DNA of 64,000 nt from Pelargonium x hortorum (taxonomy: Eukaryota > Streptophyta > Magnoliopsida > Geraniales > Geraniaceae). This document shows positions 23,297-36,800 of the stretch, one piece after another. A program made the translations under genes and the position numbers. The notes beneath the pieces were generated by a model. The model saw nothing but the letters and a program-made list of their open reading frames with translations. It was not told where the DNA came from and made no database searches. Location: NCBI GenBank assembly GCA_036897525.1, contig JAYMTJ010000020.1, positions 1-64,000 of the forward strand, written 5' to 3'. Numbering within the stretch: the first letter of the stretch is position 1; each line of letters begins with the position of its first letter.

Positions 23297-26200
23297 AGGC
23301 TTTTATAGAAAGTCAGTGTGCGTTATATTCTTATATATTCCTTACAAGGATATTTGTAATTCATGGAATCTCCCAACTATATAATTGATTGTTGGTAATT
23401 ATATTACCTTTTTTTTTAGCTAATCTAAATCAGAAATATTTTGTACGAAAAGATAATATTCTGCGTATCCTGTTGACTTTGATTTCTAATAAATCCTCTA
23501 AATCTCTAGTCTAGAAGGTCCCTTGTAGATCTAGGGTTTTTAAGTGAGTCGAAGTTAATTTGGAAAATACTGGGTCAATATACACTAAATACTAATCTGT
23601 AAAAAAAATGACAAATCATTAGACTTAGGTAGGGGCCCGCTTTACCTATTTCTAAGCTCAAGTTGAAAGCGGAATTCTGTGATCTGTGAGGAGAAGAGTG
23701 GAATTTTAATAGGGCTTTTTTTATTCCCGACTACTTGACTATGGCTTGCAAGTTAAGTTGTAAACAACCCGTCTCCTAGTATACGAGAGACTGTTAGGGG
23801 CTTTGTTCAACTATGTTAGGATGATATAATTGACTAAGAAGCTGGTTATGGATGGAATAACAGGGGCCCGCCTTTCCCTTATTCATATAAAATGGAGCTT
23901 TTGTCAATAAAATGAGACCTTTCTACAAGGAAGATTTTTTGCCGCTATCATAGGTTACAAATGAATATCAAAAGCTATGGGTCTTCGAAAGTATTCCCTT
24001 TATCTATTATAAATAAAAGAATTCTATTCCTTGTTTAAGAGTAAGTCCTAATCTCTGAGCAAATAATAGTAAAGTCATAAGAAAGAAAGGACTGAGGGCC
24101 CCGTGTTCTACTCTAATTAACTAGGAGGCCAAAAGCTAAAAATTGAGTAAATATAATGAAGTAAAATAAGTTGCACTAAAAAAAATAGGAAGGCTTTAGG
24201 ATTTTAAGAAATGGGCAGACCTATAATTATAATAGGTAGAGTCTGGAGTTTCTTAACCTATCCATTTCTAAGGCAAGGCTCTATCTTAGCAGGCCAAGTC
24301 GGTGCTTGTCTTTGCTGTTGAAGGAACCTAAATACCTCCCTTTGTCAATACTATGCGTTTTGTTAAAACGCAACCACAGTAGAAAAGAGTCCTTAAGGCT
24401 TTTTTGCTATAAACAAACAGTAATGTTACGTTAAAATATTAAAATGGTTTAGCGCTTATAACCTAGAATATTCCCAGCTTCTCTCTTACGCTTGTTTGTT
24501 TCTAAGCTTTTGGGACGGAAACTTCCAGTTCCTTAGTCAGAATAAGATAAAAAAAAAAGGCAATCCTATATTTAACATAGAGAATATTACAATATAATAA
24601 TTAAGCTTCAACCACACAAGTCCAAGTCAAGCTACCCGAAGGACCCTTACGTACTTGGTCCAGATTGAATTTCTTGCATTAGTACTATAAGGAATTTGCA
24701 TCACTAACTACTGGCATTGGAATTTACATAGGTTAACCAGGCCTGATTAGTATACACCCCGTAATTTAGGAGAGTCCGTGCTTTACATCTAATACCTAGA
24801 GCTAGGAGATATGAAGCATGTACTGCCAGGATTCCTGATAAGAAAAGCGCAAACCAAGTGCTGTAGATAATGTAATTTATAAGACGAGACACATTTTCAT
24901 TTCAAAACCAAGGAGAAATTTCTGCTAGCCAATAAACTTCTATGAAAGTCGAAAGTCCCTATTTTTCTAAGTCTAAGAATCTTTATTCATTTCTCCCTAT
25001 CTACCCCTCCTTATCCAAAGGAATTTAGAGATAGCAACCTCAGTTTTCTTTCCTGTTTCCAAAGCAAAAGGAAGACGTTAGTAATAATTCTTTTCTTTTT
25101 TAAAAGTAAAACTAAATAGATTAATTAACCGGTAATCCAAGAGTTCCCGGTATCCTCTACGGGGGCTCTATTTGGATTTTGAGTCGTAAGTCAAGCTCAC
25201 AAAGGTCCTTAAGTAGTATAAGCAGCAATTTTCATTTTTACTAAAACCAACTCCGGAGCTCCCATATTAAATAAGCGAATACTGTTCATAAATTTGAAAA
25301 GCTATACAACCTTTATTACTTAATGAGTAAACTAAAAAAAAAGGAGTTCCTATAAAGCCCTTTTTTATTGTATTGCACAAATCCGGGAAAATTCTGTCTT
25401 AATTTAAGTATACCCTCGTTCAATATTTCTAAAGCAGACAAGATAAACCTGATATGATATTCTCAAAAAAAGACTTAAAAATCAGAGTACAAAGAGAGTT
25501 CATGAAGCTTCGCAATAGGAGTTTATTCAGCTCTTGTAGTTTTATGCAAGATGTAACAAAATAAATGTAGGAATAGAATTTGCTTCTGAGTGATATGGAT
25601 ATCCTACCTCCTTTCGAAAGGTATAACTTCTGTTTCGAGTAATGACACTAGAGGTTTCTCAATTTTTGAGACCCTACCTGTGGAACTTGGAGTTACACAA
25701 GCATAGTAAACCCAACGAATAGAAATCTAAAAAAAAAAGCCCCGGGAACATTCGCAAAGCGTGAAGAACCTTGAAAATCTGCACCTTTCATACTCTTAGG
25801 ACTGAATTTGACTTATTCATCATATACCTTTGTTTTCTTTCATGACTTAGGAGCTTAACACTAACCCATAGCCCAAGCGGGAGGACCAAGCCCAGACCTG
25901 TCAGTAGAGGATGCCTATTAAGAAATAAGAGCTTTCCTTGCCTTCTTAATAGCCTTGTTAGTCTTAGCGACAATCTTATAGACCTGTACTAGAAAGGGGT
26001 CTTTGTTGGGGTAATTAATATGTACTACTGCAATTGGTGGTAATTAGAGTAGTGTATTCTATAGTTATAGATTGTATTACTAGAGTCCTTATAGTTAAGG
26101 AGATATTCCTCTGGCCCTTATGGAGCTTATCAAGAAAGAGGGAGAGAACCTTAGAGAATAATGAGTAAGTCCTTCTTACCGAGTAACCATACTTAATGAG

Positions 26201-26899
26201 GCAAATAGGGGTATAATAAAAGTGAAACCCGGATACTGAAAGACCTACAAAAAAACAGGATTTATTGACTTTGATTTCTTATATATTCTGTAAACTTTTA
26301 TTAAAAAGAATTCCTAGACTGGAAACCCCAAAAACAAACTGGACTGACTTCAGTTGCTGTAAACCAAGGATTTACACTTCTCAATTTGACTTCCATTAGT
26401 CCCTCTTGCGGAAACCTGGTAACATCCAGAAAATAAAGACAGAGAGACAGACAGACAGAACTTGTTGAGCTTAAGCCTTAAATATATCCAGAGCCCCTTT
26501 AGTGGATACCTTTGACTCCGAACATGGGATTTCCTACATTCCAATTCTTTAAAACCAAAAGACAGATACCAGGAAAAAATAGACTTTCACTTTTAACCAA
26601 AGGAACTCTTAAAATTAAGTACATACTTTCAAATACCAAGGACAACTAACTATTACTGATACCGTAATATCTGTTGAAATGCCTTTAAACAGACCTGGAC
26701 CTGGAAAACAAACATAACAACCACCAGAAACACTTATTCTCACTTGACTTATCTAAAGTCTTTACTTTAGCGAAATCTATTCTATATACATCCTAGAATT
26801 GAAAAAACCAGATACATAGGAAGTAAAGTAAACATTCCAGGATACTCATTTGGTCCTTTGTTTGTATTACTTGTTAATGAGCTATAGGACTAGCTATCA
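23297..26899. other. non-coding, upstream of the gene island
   Basis: No gene is supported. The promoter of the minus-strand cluster should lie in the first few hundred bases, but I cannot pick out a convincing CRTA-type plant mitochondrial promoter. A phrase with AGGGGCCCGC occurs at about 23.63 and 23.87 kb. A (GACA)n run lies near 26.44 kb. Open frames are of chance length. Confidence 0.6.
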
Positions 26900-27830
26900 A
26901 GGAAGGGTATTCCAGTTGACTTAAGTGTTCGGAGGAATACTTACTATATTGACTAACAGTTAGCTTAGTATATATTACTTTGGAGTATTAGCAACTGATG
27001 GATATTCTAGGTTGTGGGATATATAGAGAGACTACCTTAGCTTAGTTAGGTTAAGCTATTACGTACAAGATTTTCCTCTATTAACCGGGAATTTTTAGGT
27101 TAGCTACAGGCTACAGGTGGTATTAGAGTTGGATTTTCCTCAATAGACTGTGTAGGTAAGGGAATTCGGAGATTCCTTAGTTGACAGAGATCTTGACTTG
27201 CACCCATTAAGAAAGAATAGACTCTTTATAGGTGATGTTATAAGGACTTGGGTGCTAAGTATAGGGTTAGCAGCTGGTAGGTTTGTAGGTTAAAGGGGCA
27301 CTTCCACAGTTAGTTATGTTACGATATGCTTTATAAGGTAGATACTTGGTTATAAGGACTTGGAAGTACCATCAATTGACAGGGATACAGCTCCGACAGG
27401 ACTTGGTAGAGATCGAAGGAATAAGGGATGAGAGTACAAGAGTTGACTTATGAGTTAGGGATTCAGCTGACTAGATATGGTATTGACTTTTCAACAACTT
27501 GGTAGCAACTACTAACAGTTTTGCTTAGTATATTCTGAATGTACCCACTTAGCAAGAGGTTATTATATTATATTTCGACTGACAAAGACAAATGAGGGTA
27601 ATGAGTTTAGGTTAAGGGATAACTAAGAAGAGTACATGAAAAGGAGGTATTCAGTCTTAATGTTTCGTCTTTACCTTTGTAGTAAGATTGTTCCTTAGGC
27701 AGACAAGGACATGCTCTTGACTGGAATTCTAAGCTTAGAGAGTGAGCTTGAGTTAGCCTAGGTCTAAGATAGAGATGAGTTAGACTCTTAAGGCCCATTA
27801 TACCAGGCTTCCCCTGTATTTGATGGGTAT
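26900..27830. other. smooth-texture non-coding patch
   Basis: This patch lacks long homopolymers and is rich in TTAG and TAGG words, with recurring phrases such as TTGACAGGGAT, TTAGTTGACAGAGAT and CTACAGGCTACAGGTGG. These phrases also appear at 20.27 kb and in R2 patches. No coding frame is supported. It ends in an AT-rich tract at about 27.83-27.95 kb. Confidence 0.4.
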
Positions 27831-30800
27831 TTCTCTTCTAATAAAGCTATTGTACTTATGTATATTCTTATTGTATTAGCTTTTAAATTAAGTATATACA
27901 ACTTCTAAATATAATATAGCAATTATATTATATAGTGTATAGGTGTTCGTATAGATAGGTACAGTAAGGTATATTTCTCTTGTGTTCCTATTCTGCTAAC
28001 TAAATAACCTCAAAAGTATCACTGATATAGATAACGACTACATAAAAATTCTTAGACTCTGTTGGTCTAGTCGGTAGGGGCTGGGCTCTTCTACTCTACT
28101 TTGTAAATGAGAGGGCGCTTCGGGATAAAGACCCGTAAAGGGCAGTTTACTCTCTGTATGTTTGACTTGTTTAAGGCCCTCGGTTTTGGGGGTGGGTTAG
28201 GTTAATATTACAGTACTACTAAACGGGTACCTATCTAAGCTGTTTTACAAAATAAATTAAGTCCTTTTTAGCTTTTTTCAATTTCATTTAGATTCAGAGA
28301 GGGCCGCACTTCTTCTAGCATACCAACTTAATAGAAAGGGGACTCCCCACCTATCAAAATAGGAAGCTAAGGGCACCCTAATTAAGATTAAGAGCTCCTG
28401 TTTTAATTCGGGATCGGGATAAAGAAACAACAAAAGAATCGATTTTTAAGGAGTCTATTCTATCTGATAATTTAGACTATTCACTGTTGTTGATAGTAAA
28501 GTGTAAAAAATTCCCGGGTCTACTAGCTCTTTTATCCTATATGTCTTGTGTCGGTCCTGAAAGTCAACTAAAATTGTTGGTTGTAATATGCGCAGGAAAC
28601 TCCTAATAGTTTATGTTAAGCCTTTTAATTTATGGGTTCCTTCACAAGCAAGAAGTTAAAACTAGCCTATTAAGATATTATATGTATAAAGGTAAAGCTA
28701 TTTTTCGGCTTTCAAACAAAAAGGAATGAGTCTGGGCTTTCTCTTGTTCAAATGGAAAGTTGTATTCTTTGTTTTGTTCTTGGCAGAAGGAAAACTTCTT
28801 CCTTAACCGATACGGACTTGTTAGACTATCCCAAACTGGGTTTTTTACTTGCGGAATTCAGTAGAATTCTTTTACAAACACAACATCTTTTTCTCACTCT
28901 CTAATTTCTAGCTTTGTTTCCTTGCAATACCCAACAGTTCCTGACCTTGTACACACCGGGCTAAGGAATTTCAGTAGTCAGTTTTCTATTTGGTGTCCTT
29001 ACCTATTCTTGATTTAAGCGGATACTCATAGTAGTTAAGTCTTTCGTCTTAGCGTCTTAGTCACTGAGAGATCTGTTATATTTTCTTTATAAAGAGAAGC
29101 TATATTCTCTCTCTGTTTTCTTATTCAATATCTTACTCTTACTTGTACTATCCTTCTTTGTAATAACTCTTTCCAGCATCCCTTTTCCTTCTTGTGACTC
29201 TTGACAGCTTTCTTCTTAGTCTTGATACGATACCTATCTTACGAGCTAGACCTTTCTTAGCAGTACTCAGTCTCCTATATACTCTTATGGGGCTCATGGT
29301 AAATAGGAGTTATATTGCTTATATTAGTATAGCGTGGCATAACATGTGGAGGAGAGGAAACGCAAGTACTTTACTTTAGCTCTTTATATTCATTCCTTAG
29401 CATTTTTTCATTCTACATGGAAACCCCGGAAACTGAGGAAACATGAGAGCAACTCTTCCCTTACTAAAGAGACTAAAGTCCAGTCAACCCTACACAATGA
29501 CACCAAACAACCAGAAAAAAACTTCCTTATCGATTAAAATTGAGACCCCCAAATAGATTCTTTGCTTGCCTGTTTTTAGATACCTTTTAGTTTCTCATTT
29601 TACTTTTACCCAGAGATATTCTTAAGATTCTTAAGTTATTTCTTTGCTAAACCTTTATGCTCAGGAATTCTTAAATCTAGCAATCCTTTCACTTTCAACT
29701 GGAAAAAGGGTTCACTTCGTATAAGAAGGTCATATAACTAAAGAAGTATAAACAACTATAATCAAGGCTGAATAGTAGAATTTTCTAATATTTACTTACT
29801 GTTGCTCCGTAAATTGAATGTTATAGTACATAAAAATTTTATAGGATATTACGAAACACTAAAGCCTTTTGTCCAAAAAATTGCGTGGTTGAATCTTGTT
29901 AAGTCTAGTATCTAAAGGATCTTTATTATGTAATTTTGATAAATCTGGAATATGAATATAAAATTTGTAGATATAAAAGAAAAGGTCTTAATTTATTCTT
30001 TTATGGGAACACTTTTATTTCTATTTCATGTCAAAGAAAGCGCTTACGTAGTTTTGGGGGTGTACTTTTACTTGATTTTAGCAGCGAAACCTAGTAACTT
30101 ATGGACCCTTTTTCTAACGTATAAAACCTTAAATTCGCTTCAAGTTTTAATAAGTTTCATCTCAGTTCAAGTAGGCAGGCGTTAGTTTACAGGAAATTCT
30201 ATTTCCAAGAGCGACCCTTATACTATGACTATGGGATGGAGTCTCTGATTTTAATAAAAGGGATTTGGCTTACTAAAAAGAAGGGTTTTTATGTCACTAG
30301 TTTTTTTTTAGTAGAGCGTAGCCGCCTCACCCTTAGTAATATGTTTACTTTATATTCTTAATTCCTAGCTGAATAATCCAAAACAGATGCTCATATCCTA
30401 AATATTTCAGAACTTATAGTATAGGACTGAGTTGCCCGTCTAAAGAAGGGTGCTACTGGTATTTTTCTTAGTCCGAGGAAAGGCTTTTATTTTAGATAAC
30501 TGAACTACAGAGCGCATAGAGTTTTAGTAAGGAAAATACTGAATTAAATGGTTTTAAGAGGGGTTCAAGCCTATGCAAACAAAGGGAATAGGTACTATAT
30601 CGAGTAAAAGACTACTCCAAGATTTCGCCCAAATCAACCTAACCTGACTTTAAACTAAATAAGATAGGCTTGAGTTGAGGGTTCGTAAGAGTCTATATTT
30701 TAACTTTTACACGACTAAAACTTGTGTTATTTATGTAATTAGGTCTATGCTTCGCTTCATTTACTTTGAGTTCTTTTGTGAAATTTGTGTCTACAATACG

Positions 30801-33800
30801 AGAAGACTCTAATTAAAGTTTCTATATCTAGATAATTCTAACTGGGCCCATGTAACAAAAAAATTGTATAAAACCCTATCTTTTGGCAAATGCTAATTCA
30901 AAGATGTTAGGCAAGAGCATCTCAGAAAAGAATTCCAAGAAATCTTGGTAGGACTAAATATTGTAGGTAACAAACAACTGCATGCAAGATATAGTAACGT
31001 GGCTATTCTGGGTCCTGCAAGGTCAATTTTCAGCAGTCTTAAATTAAAGTCTTTTTTAAGTACGCTCATAATTAAGTATTATATAGCATATCGTATATAA
31101 GAATCGCCAGTAGGGCCACAGCCAAAAGGGACCCCCTTCTTTGATTAGTTACTTTATAAGAGAATTCAAGTGACAAAGCACTAAAGTGATTCTATTTCTT
31201 TTGTATTCCTTTCTTTAGCTTTTATTTGTACTACCTGAATTCAGGATCTCTATAGCTTTCGTACCTATAACTACCTTTGTAGCCCAACTCTTAACTCAAG
31301 TTAGCAGACTTAATCTGAGCTAAAGCTCACCTTTCAGTCGATAAAAACTCTTTCTTACTAGGATTCTCAGGGCTAGACCTGCTTTCTCGGTACTATCTTA
31401 GCTCAGTACTATTCTTAGGAACACTCTGACCAACTAAGGTCCCAAACTAACTCTATCTGTATCTGCAAATGTCTTTTCGAGCGAAATCAAGTGGTGGTCT
31501 CTGTACTCTACTCTTTAGTTGTCGCAAGGAATAGTACTAAGAGGCAACATGAATAAGAAATTACCTGAAATGCATGCTTCTTAGAACTCAATGCTAATAA
31601 GGCGGCTGTCGAGGGTTGGTCTATCTAGGTCAAAGTACAAGTATGCTGCGAAGTCGGTACTTGTAATGGAAGCAAGTCTATGTTATTATATTAGGTGCTG
31701 CTTAGAGGCTTAAATTCTTTGTGAGAGGAGAGTCCTAATAATTCAGATAGTAGAGAGTTGAGGAACTCTATAAATAGTAACCAGTTGGAAGACATTGGTT
31801 GCCAGTGGAGCTCTCATCTTCTAAAGGTGTATTGTCCAAAGCTCAGTGTATTCATTCTTTGCTTTGTCTTGAGCATAATAGATTCTGATTCTAAGCTGAT
31901 AGAAGGTCAAGGAAAGGACATCCATCCTCTTAGAAAAGCTCCAGTTTGAGTCAATTGAAGATTTGTTCCGGATAGCAAGGACTGTATGTAGAATACTGAA
32001 TACTGAGACTCTTTTCTTTGTAGAACTTCCTCAAAATAAACCTCAAAAAGAGTATAGGGATTTACGAGAGCCCTATAAAGGTTTAGATGCCAGCCTTCAG
32101 AAGTATTAGTTAAGAACTCCCGGTTAGACTTCACTTCACACAGTCAAAGTTTGCTCTAAAGCTGTATACTTTTTAGTAAATTACGCCACAAGCTGTAAAA
32201 AAAATCCCTTAAGCGCCCAAAGAATTGAATGTTAAAATACGGCAATCCGTGCAACTTATTACAAAGAAAAATCCTTATTATTGTAGGAGCTGCAGCTTGG
32301 CTGGATGCATTTATTAATTTGTAATTGAATTCCTTGTTACAGGAGCTTCTAAACTCTTGCCTGATAATACTCTCGAAAAGCAGTTCTATAAAACAAAGAG
32401 TTGTTTGGGCCTTTTTTTGCTTAAGTGCGGACTTTATAGCAGTAAGTGACCCACGTCACTGGGTAACTAGAATCAAGCCTAGATTATAAAACCTAAATCT
32501 TTGTCATTTTATTTTAAGAGGTCTTTGGAAAAGTATATACTATAATTAGAGCGGATACTGCTTATTTGTTAATGCAGAGCTTCCCCTAGGAATTGATATA
32601 TTCGTAAATATTACCTCTTTTCTTATCTTTTCATTGGTTACTACTAGGTACTTATATTGTAGAAAAGACTAGTACTCTTATTTGAAAATTGCTCTCTATT
32701 TGACATAGCATAAAATCTTCCCCGCTCTAATTCAAATTCAAGGGCACTTGTTGGTATAGCACCCCTTTTAGAAAAAAAAAAGAACCTAGTATTTGTTTTT
32801 ACACTTGATGTGGTAATTCTAGCAGTTAAGGGGGTATTCCTCCGGCTTTCTTTGTAGCTATCCGTATAAATAGGATAGAACCCTGGTGAGATGAGATTAG
32901 TATGCGTGTTGTACCTGACTGCAGGGTACCTGGGTGTTATATAGTGTAATGATAAAAAAAAAAGGAATGCCTATGACCACCAGCTTCAGAATACCTTGTT
33001 TGTTACTCAGACCTAGAGCAAACCTCCCAGTCTTTGTACCCCTCTTCAGAGCCTAACTCTTAGCCCCTAGAACTTTCTTATTCTTGATAGCTTATACTAT
33101 TCTGTATCAGTATTCCTATCCTCTTAGCTATAACTGCTCTCTTTTGCATACCTATGTTCTTTGTAGCTATATTCCTTAGAGCTATAAAGTTATTAAGAGT
33201 ACGAGTATGATCTTTACTTATAGTGTACGTGTATAGGATAGGACTTGAACCCTTGTATTTTCTAGTATTCCACAGGACTCCAATTAAAGTGATTAAGTCT
33301 TCTTTCTTCAGTTCTGAATCAAGTGTAAAGTTATAAAGGTAGAAGAAAGAGGAAAAGAATCTTTGATATTTCTCGTTTAAAGCTGGTTTTCAATGGATAA
33401 GGTAGGGTAGGGGTTTTGTGCTCTTTATAGGATACTTTCCCAGGGTCTTTATAACTCTTAAAAGCAAAGGAATCCCTTAAATTAAAGAGGTAAGAACAAG
33501 TTTACTAAATTACTAAGTATTTCCTCTTTTCAAGAAACTCCGTATCCCATTGTTTGTTGAAAACAATTCATGGGTAAAGCTAAAACCCGGGTAAATAAAA
33601 CGAGAGAAACTCTAGACTTTAATAAAGAATAGAAAAAGGAATGGGATATCCTTTACTCACTAAAGCATAAAAAGGACTCTGTGCAAATATTAGAAATGGG
33701 AGGTACAACACGAAAAGAGTTGGCATATTAAGGTAAGGGGTGGAAATCGCTTAGATAAAGATTTATGAATTGAACTTCACAAAAGCTGTACTCTTGAAGC

Positions 33801-36800
33801 TATAATTAGGAAGTGGTCCATTCTGTACGAGAAATCTGCCCCTAAAATACACTTTTCACAAGGTGTCTCAACCAAGATAAGTAGAGTTTTTCATTGTAAG
33901 GTAAGGGTTTCTAAATGCACAAGGTTCAAATCAAAGAGTCTTTCTTGCACTCTTTTTGAATTGGTACTTATTTTAGAGTTCTGTATTTAGGAGGTTCTAG
34001 TAACAAGGTTAAGATCTTTCCCTAATTTAAGCAATGATGGGAATTCCACGGGTCTGTTAGAGGTTTTTTGGCAAACAAATAAGTTAGTAGCTTTCTTCGC
34101 TATCTTTTCTTAGAAGTAGTAGTACAAGCACAAGGTCAGGTAGAAATACCCTGGGATTTACTTGGTTTTAGAAGTGTTATGGGATAGGGCCCTTATCCTG
34201 TATAATGAGAGCCCAGGATATTCTTTATTATGTAAAAGCTAGTCATTTTATACAAACAAATAGGGGTTAATTAGTTTAGGAAAATTCTGAATATAAGGCT
34301 TATAACCTTTGCAGCTTCCTTTTTATAAGTTTTGCTTTTAGAGGGAACCTCGTAGTTTTTAATAGTCTTTTACCAAGGAGACCTCTTCGACCAGTTTTAG
34401 AGAAACCCTCTCTTATTAAGTTTAAGTTAAAACGTCCGGGTTAATTAAGATATAGTACCCTATTTGTTTGTGACACTTTTAAAATATTATAAAATAACGG
34501 ATTCCCAACAGGAAAACCCGAAGCCGAAACTTCACGTTCTAAATCTCAAAACGATAAACAGAAACCTTGGGAACTTGAATACAAACAAAGGAACCCCTCT
34601 ACTTAAACTTAAAACCCTATTACCAAGCTGACTTCTAAGACTACGGAACAAAGAAAGCAAAGCGGAACTCCTTAAAAAAACCCGTAAGCTAAACGTATAT
34701 AAACTCGTAAGACAAATAAGCGGAGTAGTTACACAAAAACAATATTCCTAAAAAAAAAAATAGAGTAAGAAAACTAGAAGGGGTCTCTTTAGAAAGTAAG
34801 TACTCTTTTTTTTTTTCTAAACTAGCTCTTCCATAATAAAAATCTTTAGATTAAAAAGAGCTTTGCATCCTAAAGAAACTAACTGCCACAAAACAAATAC
34901 TAATTTTATAAACTATTTGCGAGCTTACCTCGTTTAAAAGGGTTCCCGTATACCTTTATTTAGTGACTTTTATTTCATTGGAAAAGACTCCCTGGATATG
35001 TTTTTGCCTTACCTAACTAAGTGAAATACGGAGAACTCCTCTACCTTTACTTTTTGAATTTTAGAAAATTACACAAATTTTAGTTATTATAAATAAGAAT
35101 CACTCAGATAGTTAAGATTAAGGGAGTGTCATAAAGTCTATTTTTATCATAAACAAGACGGGGGTTACTACATATCCTAATGAGTAGTAGCGAGTTCTTG
35201 GGATTTATATAATTTATATAAAGGGAGCCCCAGATGTTAACGGATTCTCCACACAGAGAGGGCTTTAGCGCTAATCTTAAAAGAACGAACGCTCTAGGTA
35301 AAGCGTGTGCGTAATAATATCCTAATTTACTATAGTCTAGTCTAATAAAAAGGGTAATAAATAAAGGCTTACTTACAACCGGCTTTTTCTATAACTTGAG
35401 CTTAAGTTCAACCCCCGTTTTTGGCACTGGCACATTAGCATAAAAGCTATAAGTACTTTATTGTATAAGGCAGAGAAATGTTTCAACATACATTCAAAAA
35501 AAAAGGGCAACTAATCAAATGTCAACTTAAGAAAAGAAGGTTAAAAGGAAAGGGCAATGCCTAAAAATCCAAGAAATATAGCTGCATTAATTTTAAAGTG
35601 ATTCTCTTTATCTTATCTATAGTGTCATATTAAAGAGCTTTGTTTGCTCTTATTTTTTTTAAGCCTCGGGCCATATGGTAGCAGTCTTTGAACCGCTATA
35701 ACATTAACTCCAAAAAGAGAGAGCTTCTAGTTCCAGTGAGGAGTACTCTATAGCCTATACTAAACGAGAGTTTATTAAAAATTCCGCCTATATTACTCAG
35801 AATTCTGTTTTAAAATAAAAAGGCACAAAACTTAAATTAAGAGATAGAAATCCCTTACAAGGGGTGTCCCTTGAGAAGCTCCACGGGTCACTTTTATAAA
35901 AAAGGAGACTTGTATAAAAATAAAAAGAATATTATGTACTGAGTGCCTTAAAGCTTTAAACTTACTTAAATATAACACAGGGAAGGAATCCCACTTTAGT
36001 TTAGTAAATTCTTCCCGATCCTGTCGCAAGAGTATTAGAGCTTCCTCAGAAAAACTTATATGTAATCTTTGGACCCGGGGCTAGACGCGATTTTAAAACG
36101 GGTACATAAAAAGTAGAATCTACTCAAAAAAAAAAATTGATAAGTAGCTAAAGCAAACCAAAACCGTTTTTTCCAAATTAAAAAAGACTTCTAGGCTGTG
36201 CTTTTTCTTAGCTCGATATCTGGTATACCAGAATTTTCTAACTTGAGTAAGGAATTCGCTGCTATGGATAAGTACTCTTTCTATTCTTCTCAGGCTACTT
36301 TTGTTAACGGGTTCGATTGAATTACTTAAAGTGTTTTCTGTAGTCTAAAGAGGAGTGCGCACTTTTCTGAAAGGAAAGAGAGTCTTGTATAAAGGAGCTA
36401 AGCTATGCATGACAAAAAGCTTCTGAATTGCGATTACTCGATCAAAAGGATTCGTGTAGGAGCTCCCTTATAGGGTTTTTTGCCCCTTTAGATTACACTG
36501 TATATAATGCCTAACTTTTTTTTTGATAGAGGATTGACAGCTCACCCGCCTCTCTTATCTTACTATTCCTACCAAGAGAAGGAAACCCCTTCTTTGGAAA
36601 GAAATAAGGAGACTACCCTTACTTGTCTGGGACATTTTATTACGACAAAGGAAATCTTCCGGATTCTACTTTAACAGCTTTAAGCGATAATTAGGTACAT
36701 TATTAATGGATTTGGTATCTTTTGTAAGTCTAAACCTACAAACCTTGTGTGAGCATCGTTTAAATCACTTATTATTTATATAGAAAAGAGACTCTATAGA

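Noticed and set aside
33225-33300. T-arm-like box (minus strand AGGGTTCAAGTCC) with possible acceptor 3' strand
   Set aside because: No D-arm, anticodon arm or matching 5' acceptor strand can be drawn.
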